Numbered from the stretch's first letter, positions 1 to 12,119 are shown. The stretch is DNA of 64,000 nucleotides from Ceratodon purpureus (GCA_014871385.1 CM026424.1:5162064-5226063); one strand, 5' to 3'. Translations and numbers: made by a program. The notes: generated from the letters alone by a model not told the origin.

Positions 1-1937
1 CTTTATCTGGAACATCTATTCTCGAAGGCCAGTTATCTTTTTGGAAGTAGAACAGAGTGGCATGGGTATGTTTATATGAGTGTAGGGCTTTTCTATGTGC
101 TAGCTTTAGGCCTTGTTTTGCTAAGTAATCTGCTTCTTCGTTGCCGTCAATGTTGATGTGTGCTCTAACTCTGTATAGTGAAATTGGTTGTGTTCTTTGT
201 TGGAGTAGTTCTACTATGGAGGCAAGTGTGGTTTGATCGGGGTGACTATTATGTAGTGTGGGATGTTTTATTTGTGTATTAAGTAAGTATACTACATTTA
301 GATAGTCGGTAAATATATATGCTGGTTCGTTGGGGAATTGTGTGTTGATAATTCTGAGTGTTTTGTGTACTGCCATCATTTCTGCACGTAGTATATTTTG
401 GTGTCCGTGGAGTCTTTTGGGGATGTTGAGGCCTTTGGGGCTGTAAATACCATATCCAGCTCTTTCTCTCAGCCATTTACCGTCGCCAATTTCTTTTGAG
501 AGTTTCAATGATCCATGTGCGTAATAACTGAATTGGGGGTGGAATTTTAGTGGTTTATTTGTTTGGTAATTTGGTAGTTGTGGGATAGGTGTTGAGTTAT
601 TTGCGGGGGTGTTTGGATAATATAATTTGGACCATTTTTTACTGGGATTGACATGGGTGTTTAAGGGAGTCGGAGATGCAATTTGTGTGTGAATTTGTAA
701 TATTTGGAGATTGTTAATTGTGTGAACGAGTTGATTCATTTGCTCGTAAGTACCTATGTTGTTGTTTTGGTGGTGGATACAGAGTATTCAGAGCGTAGAA
801 AGTTCTTTTCTTTCGAGTTTAAGTTTGGGGGGAATTGTTGGCTCTTCATATATAATGGTGTCTGTAGCAAAATGGGCAATAATGTGTGTGTCCGGGAATG
901 GGCCGGTGTAGGGGTTAAAATTTTGGTACCAGTTAGTATTGGGAGAGATGAGTATGGTGATAGTGTTTGGGTCATTTTTTGCCGCAAGGCGAGCCCAATG
1001 AATGGCTTGTTGTAAGTCGGTTTCATTGTGGGGATGAGCATAGCCAATTCCTTTCCATTTATGATCAAATGCTTTTCCTAGGGAGCCAAATATTATATCT
1101 TGTGAAAATGGTGAGTAAAATTGGGTAAATTGTGTAGGGCATGTAACCGGTGATGAAAAGTAAGATTGGTGGATGTTGAATGTTGCTATTAGTAGGTCTA
1201 GTATTTCATTTGGTATTGTATATTGAACACATTTAAGTGGATCATTTTTTGGAATACGATATTTATATCTTTGATATAGCCACACAATTTCGGTTTCAAA
1301 TGATTGGGTGGATGGCTCAAGGTCGTGTGGGGTATTTTTTGCATGTTGATATTGTTTCCATAGCCATAGTAGTATAGTTTTCGGGATGGTGATGAGGTGC
1401 ATGCCATTATCTTCGTATATATATGCGATGTCATGTTGTGTTTGGATAATGTTTGAGTCCGTTTCGATGTCATTTTCTGGGTTGCATTCATTAATAGAGA
1501 CATGTGCTAGTGGAATAATTGTGGCCGGAGTAACGTATCTTGTGTCTTTTTATTGTTCTATGGAGAAGTGTTTTTCGATGATGTTTAAAAAGTGTTTATG
1601 TTGTTGTTTAGTGTAGTATTGGATAAGTAATTCAGTATTGTGGAGACAAGTGTTAGTGTCACTCCAAGGGAAAAGTTCGCTTTGACTACGCCATTTGTTG
1701 TATGTGTTATTATTTGGCGTGGTCCATTGGCATAGATATGTTGTATCTTTATAGTTTATTCCATTTGGATCTTTGATTTTACGTTGTTTGTGGTTTAGTA
1801 TTGTGTGTATGGAGAATTGTCTTGGATGTTTAAGCATATTGTTGGGAGGATGAGGAAGTTCGGGAACAGGAGGGTGGGGAGGGTGTATTGGGGGGTTCAG
1901 TTGTTGTGGTAGAATGTTGTGGTTTAATAATATGTAA

Positions 1938-3358
1938 TCATTTTTTTAGAGTTCTTGGGGGGAAGTGGAATTGGAATCGGCATGGTATTTGGCATCTTTG
2001 ATGGCAAGTGGGTTGACAGAATAATTGACTAGCAATATTTAGCGCACTTTTTATGAGTTTTGTGGGGCTAGAGTGGTATATTTTAAAGTCGTTTGGATTC
2101 ATTAGGGTGGTACCGTTAGGCATGGTTATTTGTTCTAATTTTATTATATTATGTAATAGTAGTTTTTGTAGTAGTTTGAGAGAAGTTTTGGGATTTAGGC
2201 CATGTAGGTATTGTGCTTCTTGCATCCATGCAGCTCTGTTTGGGGATGGGTTTAATAGAAAAGTTTCTATTGTGCTTTTAAGGTGGACTCCAGCTTCATG
2301 TTTAAGTAAAAACAATGTTCTAGTGATAGGGGATCTCACGCAATCTTGATATTTGATGCGGTCTATTTCTTCGGAGCCTCCAAATTTTGCAAGTGTGAAC
2401 TGTATCAAGCCAAAGTATATTTTACCGAATCTGCCTTTGTCATTGAGAGCATTTTGTAATTGTTCTCCAATACATCGTAGATAGGCATTTTTTAATGAAA
2501 TGGCTTCCATTCCAAATAGATCATGTGGGAGTTGTGTAGCAAAATTAGATGTACTTTTTGGTAGTCTACATATTGTTTTGTGGAGTGCTATGATCTTTTT
2601 GTCAAGTTTTCTAATGGCTGGCATAGAGTATGGTACTGCGTAGAAGCAGTATGCAATACCGACACGTATGACTGTATCGGCCATATTGATTTTTTGTTTT
2701 ATAGTGGCTGGGCAAGCCACTAAGGCTTGGCATTGTTTGATGACTTTAGCTGCGGTGGTGTTTATTTGTGTTTTCCATTTAAGTGATGATGCAAGGTTTA
2801 TTCCAAGGTATGTATAAGGATCATGTTGGTCCAAAACTGGTATTGGTTGGTTTCTGTAGTTTATATTGGTGGCTTGGATCTGTGCCTTGAATGCTATGGG
2901 GTTCATTTTTGATTTATTTGGGCATCCAGTCACTGCACATTTAGGTATACCAAGATCCATTCCAGCCCATTCGCAGAATTTGTCTAATTTATTTAGTTGT
3001 ATTTGTAGTGATGCTAATTTGTTAGTAATAGGTGCTAAATCATCAGCATATGCTGCAGATGAGATTGTAACTTTGGATGTACCAAAGGTGTATCCATTGT
3101 CACCTTGTTGCAACCATCTAAGAAGTGGTTCTAAGAATATTATAAATAAATATGGACTAAGAGTATCTCCTTGTATTGTTCCTCTTTGGATGGGAATAGG
3201 TAGAGTTTTACCAAAGTGTTCTCCAGAAAATATAGTGGAGGATTGTGAGTATATATTTTCTATCAGGTTTATGGCATCGGTTGGATATCCAAGATCTTTC
3301 ATTATGGCTAAGAGTCTCGCATGGTCAATGGAGCCAAAAGCATTTTTGAAGTCAATGT
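1938..3358 (-). pseudogene. LINE reverse transcriptase region
   Basis: This is an open stretch of about 470 codons from the TA microsatellite to the stop at 1938. It starts with YIDFKNAFGSIDHARL, which carries the first catalytic Asp block. It then has the QGDTLSPYLFIIFLEPLLRW block and AYADDLAPITNK, the YADD-type active site. After the palm and thumb come a tail with conserved-looking hydrophobic segments and a His/Cys-containing end (CQPTCHQRCQIPC) that resembles the Cys-rich knuckle after many LINE RTs. The upstream fingers lie on the other side of the microsatellite (GFRAERGTSRQLQLLIAALE near 3540-3470). No start codon of its own is expected; this is a part of a longer ORF2. Confidence 0.9.
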
Positions 3359-3361
3359 AGA

Positions 3362-3363
<2 letters not shown>

Positions 3364-3450
<87 letters not shown>
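3364..3450. repeat. (TA)n microsatellite inside the LINE RT
   Basis: About 43 uninterrupted TA units. The flanking LINE codons read ...ARFTNQYIYI on one side and ILYIDFKNAF on the other. The array therefore most likely grew from a short native ATATAT tract within the RT gene rather than arriving as an insertion. It destroys the frame. Confidence 0.98.
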
Positions 3451-3451
<1 letters not shown>

Positions 3452-4128
3452 ATTTGTAAATCTTGCATCTTCTAAGGCTGCAATAAGTAGTTGAAGTTGT
3501 CTGGATGTTCCTCTTTCTGCTCGGAATCCTTCTTGGCTGTCATGCAGAATTTGATGTCTTTCACCGTAAGTGGAGAGGATAAAGGTTAATGTGCTAGTAA
3601 AGAGTTTGTATATGGTGTTTGCTAAGGCAATAGGCCTATGGTTTGTAAGTTGTGATGGATCACCTTTTTATATAATAAAACAGTTAGACTGGTTTTCCAT
3701 GTTGCAGGTATTTATTTTTGTTTGTAGCGGTGTTTAAAAAATAGAAATACTAATTTGTGGAATCGTGGAGGCATGTTTTTCAGAATAGAGTTAGGTATTT
3801 TGTCTGGGCCTGGGGCTTTGTTATTTCCTAGGTTTTTGAGGCATAAATCGTAAGTTTCTTGGTCAAAATATGTGTGTAGGGGATTTGTGGTTCTCCGCGT
3901 TGATCAATTGTGAGTCCGTCCAATTCATGCCATGGGTATTGTCTAGCGCTGCATGTGCATTGTGGAGGGTGTTTATTTTGATAGTGACATGTGGAGGCTG
4001 TTGGCCGGTTACTAATAGATTGTTGGATGTATATTTCTTGAGCAATATCTTCCAGACTAGTTAAGATGTTATTTTGTCTATCCATTACAGAGTCAAGAGG
4101 TGAAGTTTCAGAGTTTTTGAAGACTTTT

Positions 4129-5322
4129 CTATTTACTTTTTTGGGGTTTTTTTTCATACAATTGTCGATATTTTGATACGGCTTTGCGGATGCAATCTTT
4201 AGTGTATTTTGTGGTTATTTTCCTGGCTTTTTTGTTAGCAGTTTTTGCGATATTAGCTATGACATCAATCCATTCGTTTGGTATAGAGTCCGTTACTGGT
4301 GGATGTGGGATTTGTACGTATTGGTGGCTACGTATTTTGTACAGTATGGGGTGTGTTTGCCATTGTGGGTTGTTTTTTGCGATGTATATAGTTTTTTTGA
4401 TAAGATGATATGTGGCAAGATGTTTTTTCCATTCTTTGGCTAGTTTTCGAGGTAAAAAGCCGCCTTGTTGCCTTGTTCTATTTGTGAGTTGTGGTAGTGG
4501 GGTTGCGTTACATGTTTTTTCAATGGTTTCTGAGATTTTTTCTACGATTTTGTCTAAGGATGCGCAAGCTTCTTGCCCTAAAGCGGGGGTAAGATGGTCA
4601 TTATTTTCTAATAGTCTGGTTAGTTCATTTATTTGTATAGAATTTTTTTCAAAAAATTCAATATTAAATTTTTCTAAGTTTTCTCGAGGTATTGGGTTTA
4701 AGATTCTAATTGTTGGGGTAGTGATGGGGGCCGATGGCCTGGCTATCAGTAGGTTTTGCGGAATGTGGAAGGTGAGTGGATAGTGATCTGAGTTTAGATT
4801 GAGATTTATATTTGTCGTGGAGGTGAATCTAGTATTGTCTAGGGATTTTATGTAGAAACCATCTATGAGGCTAGTTGATGTGTAGTTGTAGCCACCTTGT
4901 CTAGAGAATGTTGTGTTTGTTGGGATGTATTCTAGATTTAGTGAATTGGTAAAGTTTTTCCATTGAATGTCTTCTTCTTGTGGTGGAGTATTGGTGTTGT
5001 GATTTTGTCTTCCGTTTAGTGATACATCACGATTGAAATCTCCACACAAGATGTATGTATGATTAAGGTGTGCAATTATTTGATTTGTGATTGTAGTTTG
5101 GATGTGGGGGATGAGGCGAGTGTCTTCTAGGTGTGTGGGCATATATAACTGTATGATTAACCATGGTAGTAACGGATGGTTGTTAATTTTTATTATTTGT
5201 AGATATGGGGAGATGTTTGCTGGTGTAGGGATTTTGGTAATATTTCCAAGGATAGCATATTTATTGTGTATAAGTGTGAGTAGGCCTCCTCTTCCGGGGG
5301 TGTGAAATCTACCAATCCACAA
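4129..5322 (-). pseudogene. LINE AP-endonuclease region
   Basis: This open frame of about 398 codons resembles the APE-type endonuclease at the start of LINE ORF2, which nicks target DNA for priming. Visible blocks are GRGGLLTLIHNKYAI, YILCGDFNRDV (the catalytic GDFN motif), TSTSLIDGFYI and NLNSDHYPLTFHIP (the SDH motif). The N-terminal metal-binding Asn and Glu blocks are absent, because the element is cut at 5323. The C-terminal 200 residues are the linker to the RT. The frame ends at an A-rich run near 4150, and related sequence resumes in another frame (4157-3828). Confidence 0.88.
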
Positions 5323-5339
5323 GTGTTTTTTAGAAACTT

Positions 5340-5950
5340 TTCAGAACTACACATGTTGGTAGTTTTTGAATGTCTTTTTATGTTTGAATCTTTTGAACTT
5401 GAAATTTGTCACACATATTCTCAACATAGAGATAATATCATGCCAAAATTTTCATGGTAAATAAACAATTTTTCAACCCTCGAGAGGATGTGGAAGTGCG
5501 TAGTAGTGAAATTGTTTTTTCAAAAAAAAAATATATAAAATATAAAAATATAAAAATATAAAAATATGAAAAAAAAATTAAAAATTTAAAAAATTTAAAA
5601 AATCTTGTGGATTGGTAGATTTCAAATACCTCTTTGTGGTCAAATCTTTTGAAGTTGAGATTTTTACCCCATATTATCAACATAGAGATGATCTCGTGCT
5701 AAAATTTTCATGGCCAAATTCTCTTTTTCCATTCTTTGGGAGGTTGTCAAGGGTGGTAGTATTAATTTTATTTTTCTTAGCTACACATGTTGGTAGATTT
5801 TGAATATCTTTTTTTTGTAGATTTTCTGGCCTTGAAATTTGGTACATGTGTTATTAACTTGAAGATGATGTTGTGGTAAAAATTTCATGGTTAAATACCA
5901 GTTTTTGAGCTCTTAGGAGGGCGGCAAAGTTGGCAGTAATGAAGGTTTTT
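5340..5950. repeat. Three degenerate tandem units next to the LINE 5' end
   Basis: Three related blocks follow one another: about 5340-5520, 5605-5775 and 5776-5950. Each carries the same ordered landmarks: ACATGTTGGTAGATTTTGAA or a variant, then CTTTTGAACTTGAAATTT, then CAACATAGAGATGAT, then AAAATTTTCATGG, then a GAGAGG-like piece and a GTAGTAaT-like piece. The unit is about 175-185 bp. An A/T-rich simple stretch (5521-5602, built of AAAATAT) is inserted between units 1 and 2. Identity between units looks like 65-75 percent by eye. No coding signal is seen. Confidence 0.7.
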
Positions 5951-8900
5951 TTCCCTTACGAAAACAAGAATTCGTAATTGAGCTGTACCTGACTTTACAC
6001 TCCTTGGCCTACCAATGGTTTGCTTGATTCTAAAAGACAATTTTCTCTTTTTGAAAATTTGCCTACGTTCGTTGTGATGTCAATTATAGATGAAAACTTT
6101 TGTGAACATAAGGAAAAACAAGATTTTTGTAAGATTTCTTTTTTTTTTCTTTTTTTTTTTCAATTAGACATGTAGAAAAATAATTATGGTACAGAAAGTG
6201 GAATAGGGTGTTTGGCGGGCAGTTTGACTAACCATGCTAAATACCTTTAATTTTTTTCCTGTAAATGCTTGTTGTCGTCATCTTTGAGATCCCCGAAAGA
6301 AAACTTCTTTCATTACAAGATGCTCATTCTACAAAAGATCAAAGTCTCCACACTATTTTGGGACAATGTTTCAAAAGAACTTCTTTTTTCCTTCATAAAA
6401 GTTCAAAAAAACAAAAAATAATTTTTTTCCCAATTAAAGAATAGATATCAATCTTTAATTTGACCATTTGGATTGGGAATTTAATGAAATAATGGATTGG
6501 AGAAGAAATATGAATTTGTACTATTATCTATTCAATTTAATGAACATATTATTTTCAATATGCTACTTTTGTCTTATATGTGTGAATTTGTTTATACAAT
6601 TAGCTAACTCCGACCTCTTCGTCAAACACCAAAACCCCAAAATCCAGAGTGCATAAATTCAAAAAGAAAATAATTTAAAATGGATTACTCAACTTAGAAA
6701 CCCTACCCAAAACATTTGTTTTCAAATTTGAATTCCTATAATCATCTAGGAGTACTGTGTAAAGACAATTTTGATGAACTTTTTACTCTCTACCACATTA
6801 ATTTAAGTAAAGATTTTACAATCTGAGTTAGAAGATGATGATCATGTAGTCATTCATGTTATTTGTATTAGAAATGGCATTTTTTTAGCATTTTTTGGTC
6901 AAACACAGTAAACAAACTTAAGGGGTGAAATAGTGAAAATCCAAACTTTGGGGGCCGCACACACTAGTACCAAATTGAGAGTTCGACAATCAAAATTTCA
7001 GCCCAAACATAAGCAACAGAGTCAACTCTTTTTGCTTAAAGAAAACATATTAGCATACCAATCTTCACAAAGGAAACCGCCAAAGCCCACGCCCCATACC
7101 ATTTGCAAAGGCTCTAATTATTTTTCATAACATGAATGGATAATTTTTATTACATAAATCGATTGTTTTTCTATACATGAATAGATCAATTTTCTCATTT
7201 CTTTCCCTCTAGCACTTCAACTATTGATTCTAGAAGCGAATGAATTATTATTTTGCTTTTGGTTCCTATGGTCATGAAAGACGTCATTGTAGGCATTTTG
7301 GCATTGTAAAAACTTGCAATTATTCAACAAAATGTTCAAATGATGATGATGGTCGTTATTCATTACATGACGACAACGAGTGAATTTTGGAAGGTATTGT
7401 TTGTATTTCCAAAGATATGGAGAATATTTGGAGCATAGTTTATAGGATCATGTTTTCAGAAGAAAGAATTTCAAAAGCAAATGAAGGTGGATTCACCGGC
7501 GTTTAAGTCTTCTTAGAATCTATGGGGCTTATTTTAAAGAAAAAGGTTACATATTTAGAAGAAAACATTACCATTGACTATGTGCTTGTTGTAACACTTT
7601 ATAGATCAACAATTGATAATTTAAATATAGAATAGGATTGAAAACAACTCTAGAGATTTTAAATTCTAATAACTCATTTGTTTTTTTCAAAAAATTCAAA
7701 AAATCTTTAGTAGGTTTTACCAAGTTTTGCATAAATCTCAATGAATTTATTCTAGAAACCTTACTTATTCTTTGAAGTTGATGGTGGTTTTGAAATTGGA
7801 TATCATCACAACCATCTTAATGTGAAATCTCAACCAAATACCAATTCTTACAATCAAAATATGAAATATCATCTGAAAAAAATAAATTTAAATGGTAATA
7901 AATAAGCATTTTTAGCACATGTAGTCAAACTCCAACAAGGAAAACAATTCTTTTAAATGAAGCCAAAAGATTCATTTTTTCACCCAAAGAAGTAGTCGGT
8001 TGGTCTATTTGTCAAAGGCTACAAGGATCTCATGTAAAATACACAAATATAATAGATGGTTAAGTACTTCAAAACTACCTAAGAACCTTAATTCAAGTCA
8101 TCCACTTATCAAAGCTGAAAGAATGTGTGCTATACTTGAAATAAGATATAGGTGTTGGAAAATGACTCATGATTGTCACTTCATCTTCTACTTTCTTCTA
8201 CGAGCTCTATTTGAAATGTTAAGATGTAGCCAAATATGGAACTTAGAAATGGTTTTATATTACAATGTAGAATTTTACTTTTGTGTCAAATTAAACACCC
8301 TTCTATCCTACATTCATGTTGTCGATAATTTGACAACATTTATTAAAGTTTTTTAAATAAAACTTTGAAAATTCAATAAATATTTTAAATATAATTTGAA
8401 ATCTATTAATTATAATATTGTGAACCCTAAAAATACATTGACCATTTGTCACCTAAAACATTCTCAAATTGTCATTTCTAAAGCAAATGTAATTGAAAGA
8501 ACAAATGTAGAATTTTGCTTATTAGGTCTAGAAGATCACATATAAAATTTTCAATAAATTTGAACGTATATATTAAAATATTATAGAATTTGAAGTAAGT
8601 AAAATCGTTGTTTTGTATTCCACCAAAATATGATCATTAGACTTTGACTCCTCTTGATGTCAAAGTTTTGCACTACATAAGGTCTAAATATTATACCTGC
8701 ATGGTATGCATGATGTTGGTGTTGGTTTTTTGTACTCCAAATTTTAAACATTGCAAAGGAGTGTAGCATTGCAAAACAAATTGTGAATGGAACATGTGTT
8801 CAATACACATATTGTGAGTACACATTTTTTTCTTTTCTTTTAACTCAATTTCTTGTAGAGATGGGATCTATAAGGTCAAAAAAATGTTTAATTTCAATTA

Positions 8901-9480
8901 CTAAAGTAGAAAAAATTAAATAAATAAAAAGGAATAAAATCTCATTATTTTTTTGTTATAAAGAATTTTTTTTTGCATCTTGATCAATTATGGAATGAAA
9001 ATTTTCCACTATCAATCAAGTTTTTTTAACAACATCATAAGCAATCATGTTTGTTAGTTGAATAAAAGAATCTCAAAGGTATTAAAGGGATGTAGCAATT
9101 TATTTGGAGTAACCATAGTTGAGGAACAATAGCTTTAAGAAGCATAATTTTTTTTCTAGAAGTCAAATGAAAAAAAGTAACATGTTCATATGAAGCTCTT
9201 GTGATTCTCAATATCCACAATTTTTTTCAAAAAATCACATTCAAAATTGACATTGTAAAAACCTACCCAAAATTGCAGATGTATCTTGCAACAATAGGCA
9301 TTGAGGAGTTACCTACCATCAGCACCAAAATGTAACTGTTGCATTGGTCCTACCTTGCTGAAATATCATACACAAGGTGCCTCTTTTTACAACATCAAAA
9401 GTCGACCAGGTCACTGACTTCGTTTTGATAAAACACACATGGTATACAAAAATATTACTCAACACCGGAGTATGATTAAT
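5951..9480. other. AT-rich intergenic DNA, no gene recognised
   Basis: About 3.5 kb of AT-rich sequence with frequent homopolymer A and T runs. Open frames are short (at most 118 codons, 8000-8356) and match nothing I know. Some stretches near 7380-7620 and 8000-8160 have a faint look of very old retrotransposon coding DNA, but I could not read any motif. I see no RNA gene. Confidence 0.5.
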
Positions 9481-9529
9481 AGTGTTTCACAAGAACAGGG
9501 GTCAAGAGACAACTAGTCAAGAGACAACT

Positions 9530-10175
9530 TCAGAAACAAGATTAGGGCTGGTGGTTTTGGTGACCTGTTCTACGGCAAACTGCCAAACGATCAGAGAGAT
9601 TGCAGCCAAGGTTCTATCAGATGAATCTCATCAGAAGCAAGCAGGAGTTTTCCAACGAGGTGGGCGCTCAGGATTTGGCTAATTCATTCCACCATCAAGC
9701 AATCACTCTTAAGCCTTGCAGCATGACATTTATCAGCTTATGGTTTCGATATGTGAGGTTTTAATCAAAGTCCCGAGCACCCTGAATTCATTTGGCTCTC
9801 TTTTGGCAGACATCAAATGCATAGTGCTAGGAGGGTAAGAAAGGGAGGCTGTTTTTCTATGATCAGTTCTTTTGAAATGACGACGGTTTTGTTCAAACGT
9901 CAGTACGCTTGAATGCTGAAACAAGTGCTTAAAGTGTCAATAATTGCTGATGGATAGTTTGCTGAAGCCTGGAGGTTAGAGCAATTCGATGGTTTGCCAG
10001 ATCCACATTTGAGAGTGGAGTATGAAAATGAGCCTCGTAGAGTCGTCGTCGCTTTGGTGCACAAGTGTAATAGGGAGAGGCCATTCATACGTTAAGTTGT
10101 GCGAAGGCTTCAAGATTTGGGTTTCGCTCCACCTGAGCCATCGCAACCTGATATCATACTGGTTGATGAGGGTCA
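9530..10175 (+). pseudogene. Decayed receptor-like kinase pseudogene (kinase domain scraps)
   Basis: Two pieces of a plant receptor-like kinase lie in order on the plus strand. At about 9545-9650, read across two frames, are GAGGFGDLFYGKLPNDQ (a glycine-rich loop like GxGxFGxVYYGKLP) and EIAAKVLSDESHQKQ (the AxK lysine block, normally EIAVKVLS). At about 9960-10130 are AEAWRLEQFDGLPDPHLR, then VVVALVHKCNRERPF, then VVRRLQDLG, which fit the end of a kinase domain (ALLCVHKSANRRPF, VVRxLE). The catalytic loop and DFG part are missing between them. At least two frame changes and an internal stop show that it is dead. It resembles malectin-type or LRR-I/VIII receptor kinases and differs from the intact receptor kinase at 30-34 kb. 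Confidence 0.72.
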
Positions 10176-10840
10176 ACAGGTCACTAGTAAACTCCTCTGA
10201 GTTCCCTTTGACATTGATTTAGACAACTCAGAGGATTTTACTAGTGACGCTTTGCTTTTCAAAAGTCTCCTTCTGGCAGCATGAGTCCTAAAATTGTAAA
10301 GCATCCGAATAGGCAATATCGTAAGAGCAGTCGTCTTTGGTTCACAGCGCGGTTCATAATCAGAAACCTATCTCCTTTCTAGTACTGTATCTTCCATTAT
10401 CCACCTATGAATGGAATCCTGTAACGTGGTTGTCAAAAGAGAAGGTTGCACCTCAAAATATCTTGAAGAGAAGATGAATTTTTAATGAGTCTTCCGAAGT
10501 TGTGGCACATAGATCACGCTACTGTACATGATGACAGCGATGCAGAGCTAATTTAAATAAAATGCAACATCTTACACGCAGAAGCGATGACGCGGTACAC
10601 AACAACGCTCACAGAACGAGAGCAGGTGCAAAGCAAGAATGACATGGAAGATAAAAATGTTTTCACCTTAATTTCTTGGCAAAATTTGCTTCAGTCTAAG
10701 TTAAGACCAGATTTGGCCCCCAAAAAATTGCCGTACGCTAACATATCGACAAATCTTATTAGCTGCACCATCACATTGTCCTAAACTCCCATAATGCTCA
10801 GAACCTGTATGAAAATCGAAATAAAGCTATGAGCTCTTCT
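10176..10840. other. Intergenic DNA, 3' flank of COX7a
   Basis: Between the kinase pseudogene and the COX7a stop I see no coding region. The part nearest 10841 should hold the COX7a 3' UTR (minus strand). I could not pick a convincing poly(A) site. Confidence 0.45.
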
Positions 10841-11047
10841 TTAAGCCTTCAAACCTTGCCCTGTTGCCATATGGTAGACCCCCCGACCCATGAGCGAGAG
10901 TCCAGTAGCAACCAAAAGACCAGGAATGATCACGGATGTGAGTCTGTCACCTGGTGCCTTGAGATGAGTCAGCCTGTGCACGCTTTGAAAAGCCTTCTGC
11001 CTCTCCATCACCCACTCCGGCAACTTCCCAATGTTTTCCGAGGCCAT
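10841..11047 (-). CDS. COX7A: Cytochrome c oxidase subunit 7a-like protein
   Basis: This 68-residue protein is read without an intron from ATG at 11047 (MASENIGKLPEW) to the stop at 10841. Its middle and end match the plant COX7a-like small subunit. A basic N-terminal stretch has QKAFQSVHRLTHLKAPGD. It is followed by one membrane segment (VTSVIIPGLLVATGLSLMG, about residues 38-56) and the conserved tail GRGVYHMATGQG. In plants this protein sits in complex IV of the mitochondrial inner membrane. The upstream in-frame codons include an AG just before the start region, so a 5' UTR intron is possible. Upstream DNA (11.2-11.5 kb) is rich in CT on the coding strand and contains a telo-box, as is common for plant housekeeping genes. 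The call rests on remembered family pattern. Confidence 0.83.
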   Translation of the reverse strand: MASENIGKLPEWVMERQKAFQSVHRLTHLKAPGDRLTSVIIPGLLVATGLSLMGRGVYHMATGQGLKA

Positions 11048-11303
11048 TGCGACTTCCTGCAAGTAATCCAACTACTCAGCACCGAAAAAATGAACAACCC
11101 GCCGCCTCCGAAAAACCACACAGCAGTGTGAGTAGATACAACGACGACAAGAATGAGAATTAGAGGTGTATTGCAATGCATAGTAAGCAAAGTGCTCCGT
11201 CTCTGGAGAGCACACGAGTAGAGAATGTACGTAAGTTGATACGGTACCAGGCAAGTGGGGGACGGTGGTGCGGCGGTGGCGATGGCGATGGCGATGGAGC
11301 TGG

Positions 11304-11312
11304 AAACCCTAA
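11304..11312. promoter_or_regulatory. Telo-box (AAACCCTAA) upstream of COX7a
   Basis: AAACCCTAA stands about 260 bp upstream of the COX7a ATG, within a CT-rich leader-like zone. In plants this motif is enriched near transcription starts of ribosomal and mitochondrial genes. Its role here is inferred from position only. Confidence 0.45.
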
Positions 11313-11477
11313 GAAGAGAGTTCCTTCCGGGCAGGGTGGTATAAGGAATGACCTCCACCTGAGAGAGTGTGGGTCACCGCTCTCCCACTGTGAGAGAGTG
11401 CGCGAGTGAGCGAGAGAGTATGTGCGAGTGAGTGTGCGAGTGAGCAAGCGTGGGCTGGGGGCCTTTCACGGCGCTCT

Positions 11478-11478
<1 letters not shown>

Positions 11479-11532
<54 letters not shown>
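11479..11532. repeat. (GGGACA)9 hexamer array
   Basis: Nine perfect GGGACA units, directly followed by GGGCCC and a GTCCCT that is complementary to the unit. On the COX7a sense strand this is a TGTCCC array about 430 bp upstream of the ATG. It sits beside GAGTGAGC-like repeats (11390-11450). Confidence 0.97.
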
Positions 11533-11537
<5 letters not shown>

Positions 11538-11689
11538 CTCGTCCCTATTTTTAACTTTCCTTCCGCCAACTGCCAGTGAACTGTCATGAGTTCTAAGTCA
11601 TGACACGGTCACCCACCCACTCTCCCCCGGCTGCACCGGTACTTGTCCCGCACACGGGTCTGTCTGTCTGTCTGTGCAAGGGTATGTAT

Positions 11690-12080
11690 GTTCACTGGTC
11701 AGTGGTGTCGGATACCAGCTTCAACTGCTTTGGAGGCAACCTAGGCTCATACCAGGATCATACCCGGGCACTGGATCTCCATGATGATAATCTTCAACCG
11801 GGTAGCACACTTGTTACCCTCTAAGTGGAAGTCCACAAGTAGTTACTTCAAGTTATTCTATTCGGAGGTCCAAACAAGTTTGCCTACTCATGTGATTGGA
11901 AGAGAGATCTCAGAGAGATGGTGGTTCCTTCTAAAATTAGGGTTCATAATGACACAGGCCCATTGCCCCTTTAAATACATGACCCCCGGTTTCAGTATGC
12001 ACATGCACATGTACAAGCACCTCTGCAGTTTACTAAGCCATCTCTCAGCAATTCCTTGGTCTCATTTGTGCACAACAAAG
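11690..12080 (+). mobile_element. Solo LTR-like fragment, copia type
   Basis: This stretch shares ordered landmarks with the DNA after the copia coding remnant at about 55.95-56.15 kb: ATTCGGAGGTC, then a GATTGGAAGAGA block about 30 bp on, then a CCTTC..A..TTAGG block, then a promoter-like AT motif (TTTAAATAC here, TATATACCC there). No coding region follows. It looks like an old isolated long terminal repeat fragment of the same family; the ends are not clear. Confidence 0.55.
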
Positions 12081-12119
12081 ACAGTTAGTGGAAAGCATTG
12101 GACTCCTTGTCATTTTTGA

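Larger units (their letters stand above)
1..5323 (-). mobile_element. LINE (non-LTR retrotransposon) with EN, RT and RNase H regions
   Basis: Reading on the minus strand, three retrotransposon regions follow in order. An AP-endonuclease-like region spans about 5322-4129 (CGDFNRDVSLNG, and SDHYPLTFH near its end). A reverse transcriptase spans about 3600-1938 (GFRAERGTSRQ, YIDFKNAFGSIDHA, QGDTLSPYLF, AYADDLAP). An RNase H region spans about 480-1 (RAEMMAVHKTL, then RAHINIDGNEEADYLAKQG). The element copies itself by target-primed reverse transcription. The 5' end is truncated, because the endonuclease starts inside its domain at 5323; the 3' end lies beyond the left edge. The reading frame changes at an A-run near 4150 and again between 3830 and 3360, and a TA microsatellite interrupts the RT, so this copy is dead. 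LINEs with an RNase H tail are known in plants; I cannot fix the clade by eye. Confidence 0.93.

Noticed and set aside
11020-11071. Upstream in-frame codons (MDYLQEVA) as the COX7a start
   Set aside because: That frame opens at TTG, not ATG, and contains a splice-acceptor-like TTGCAG; the ATG at 11047 gives the normal length for the family.
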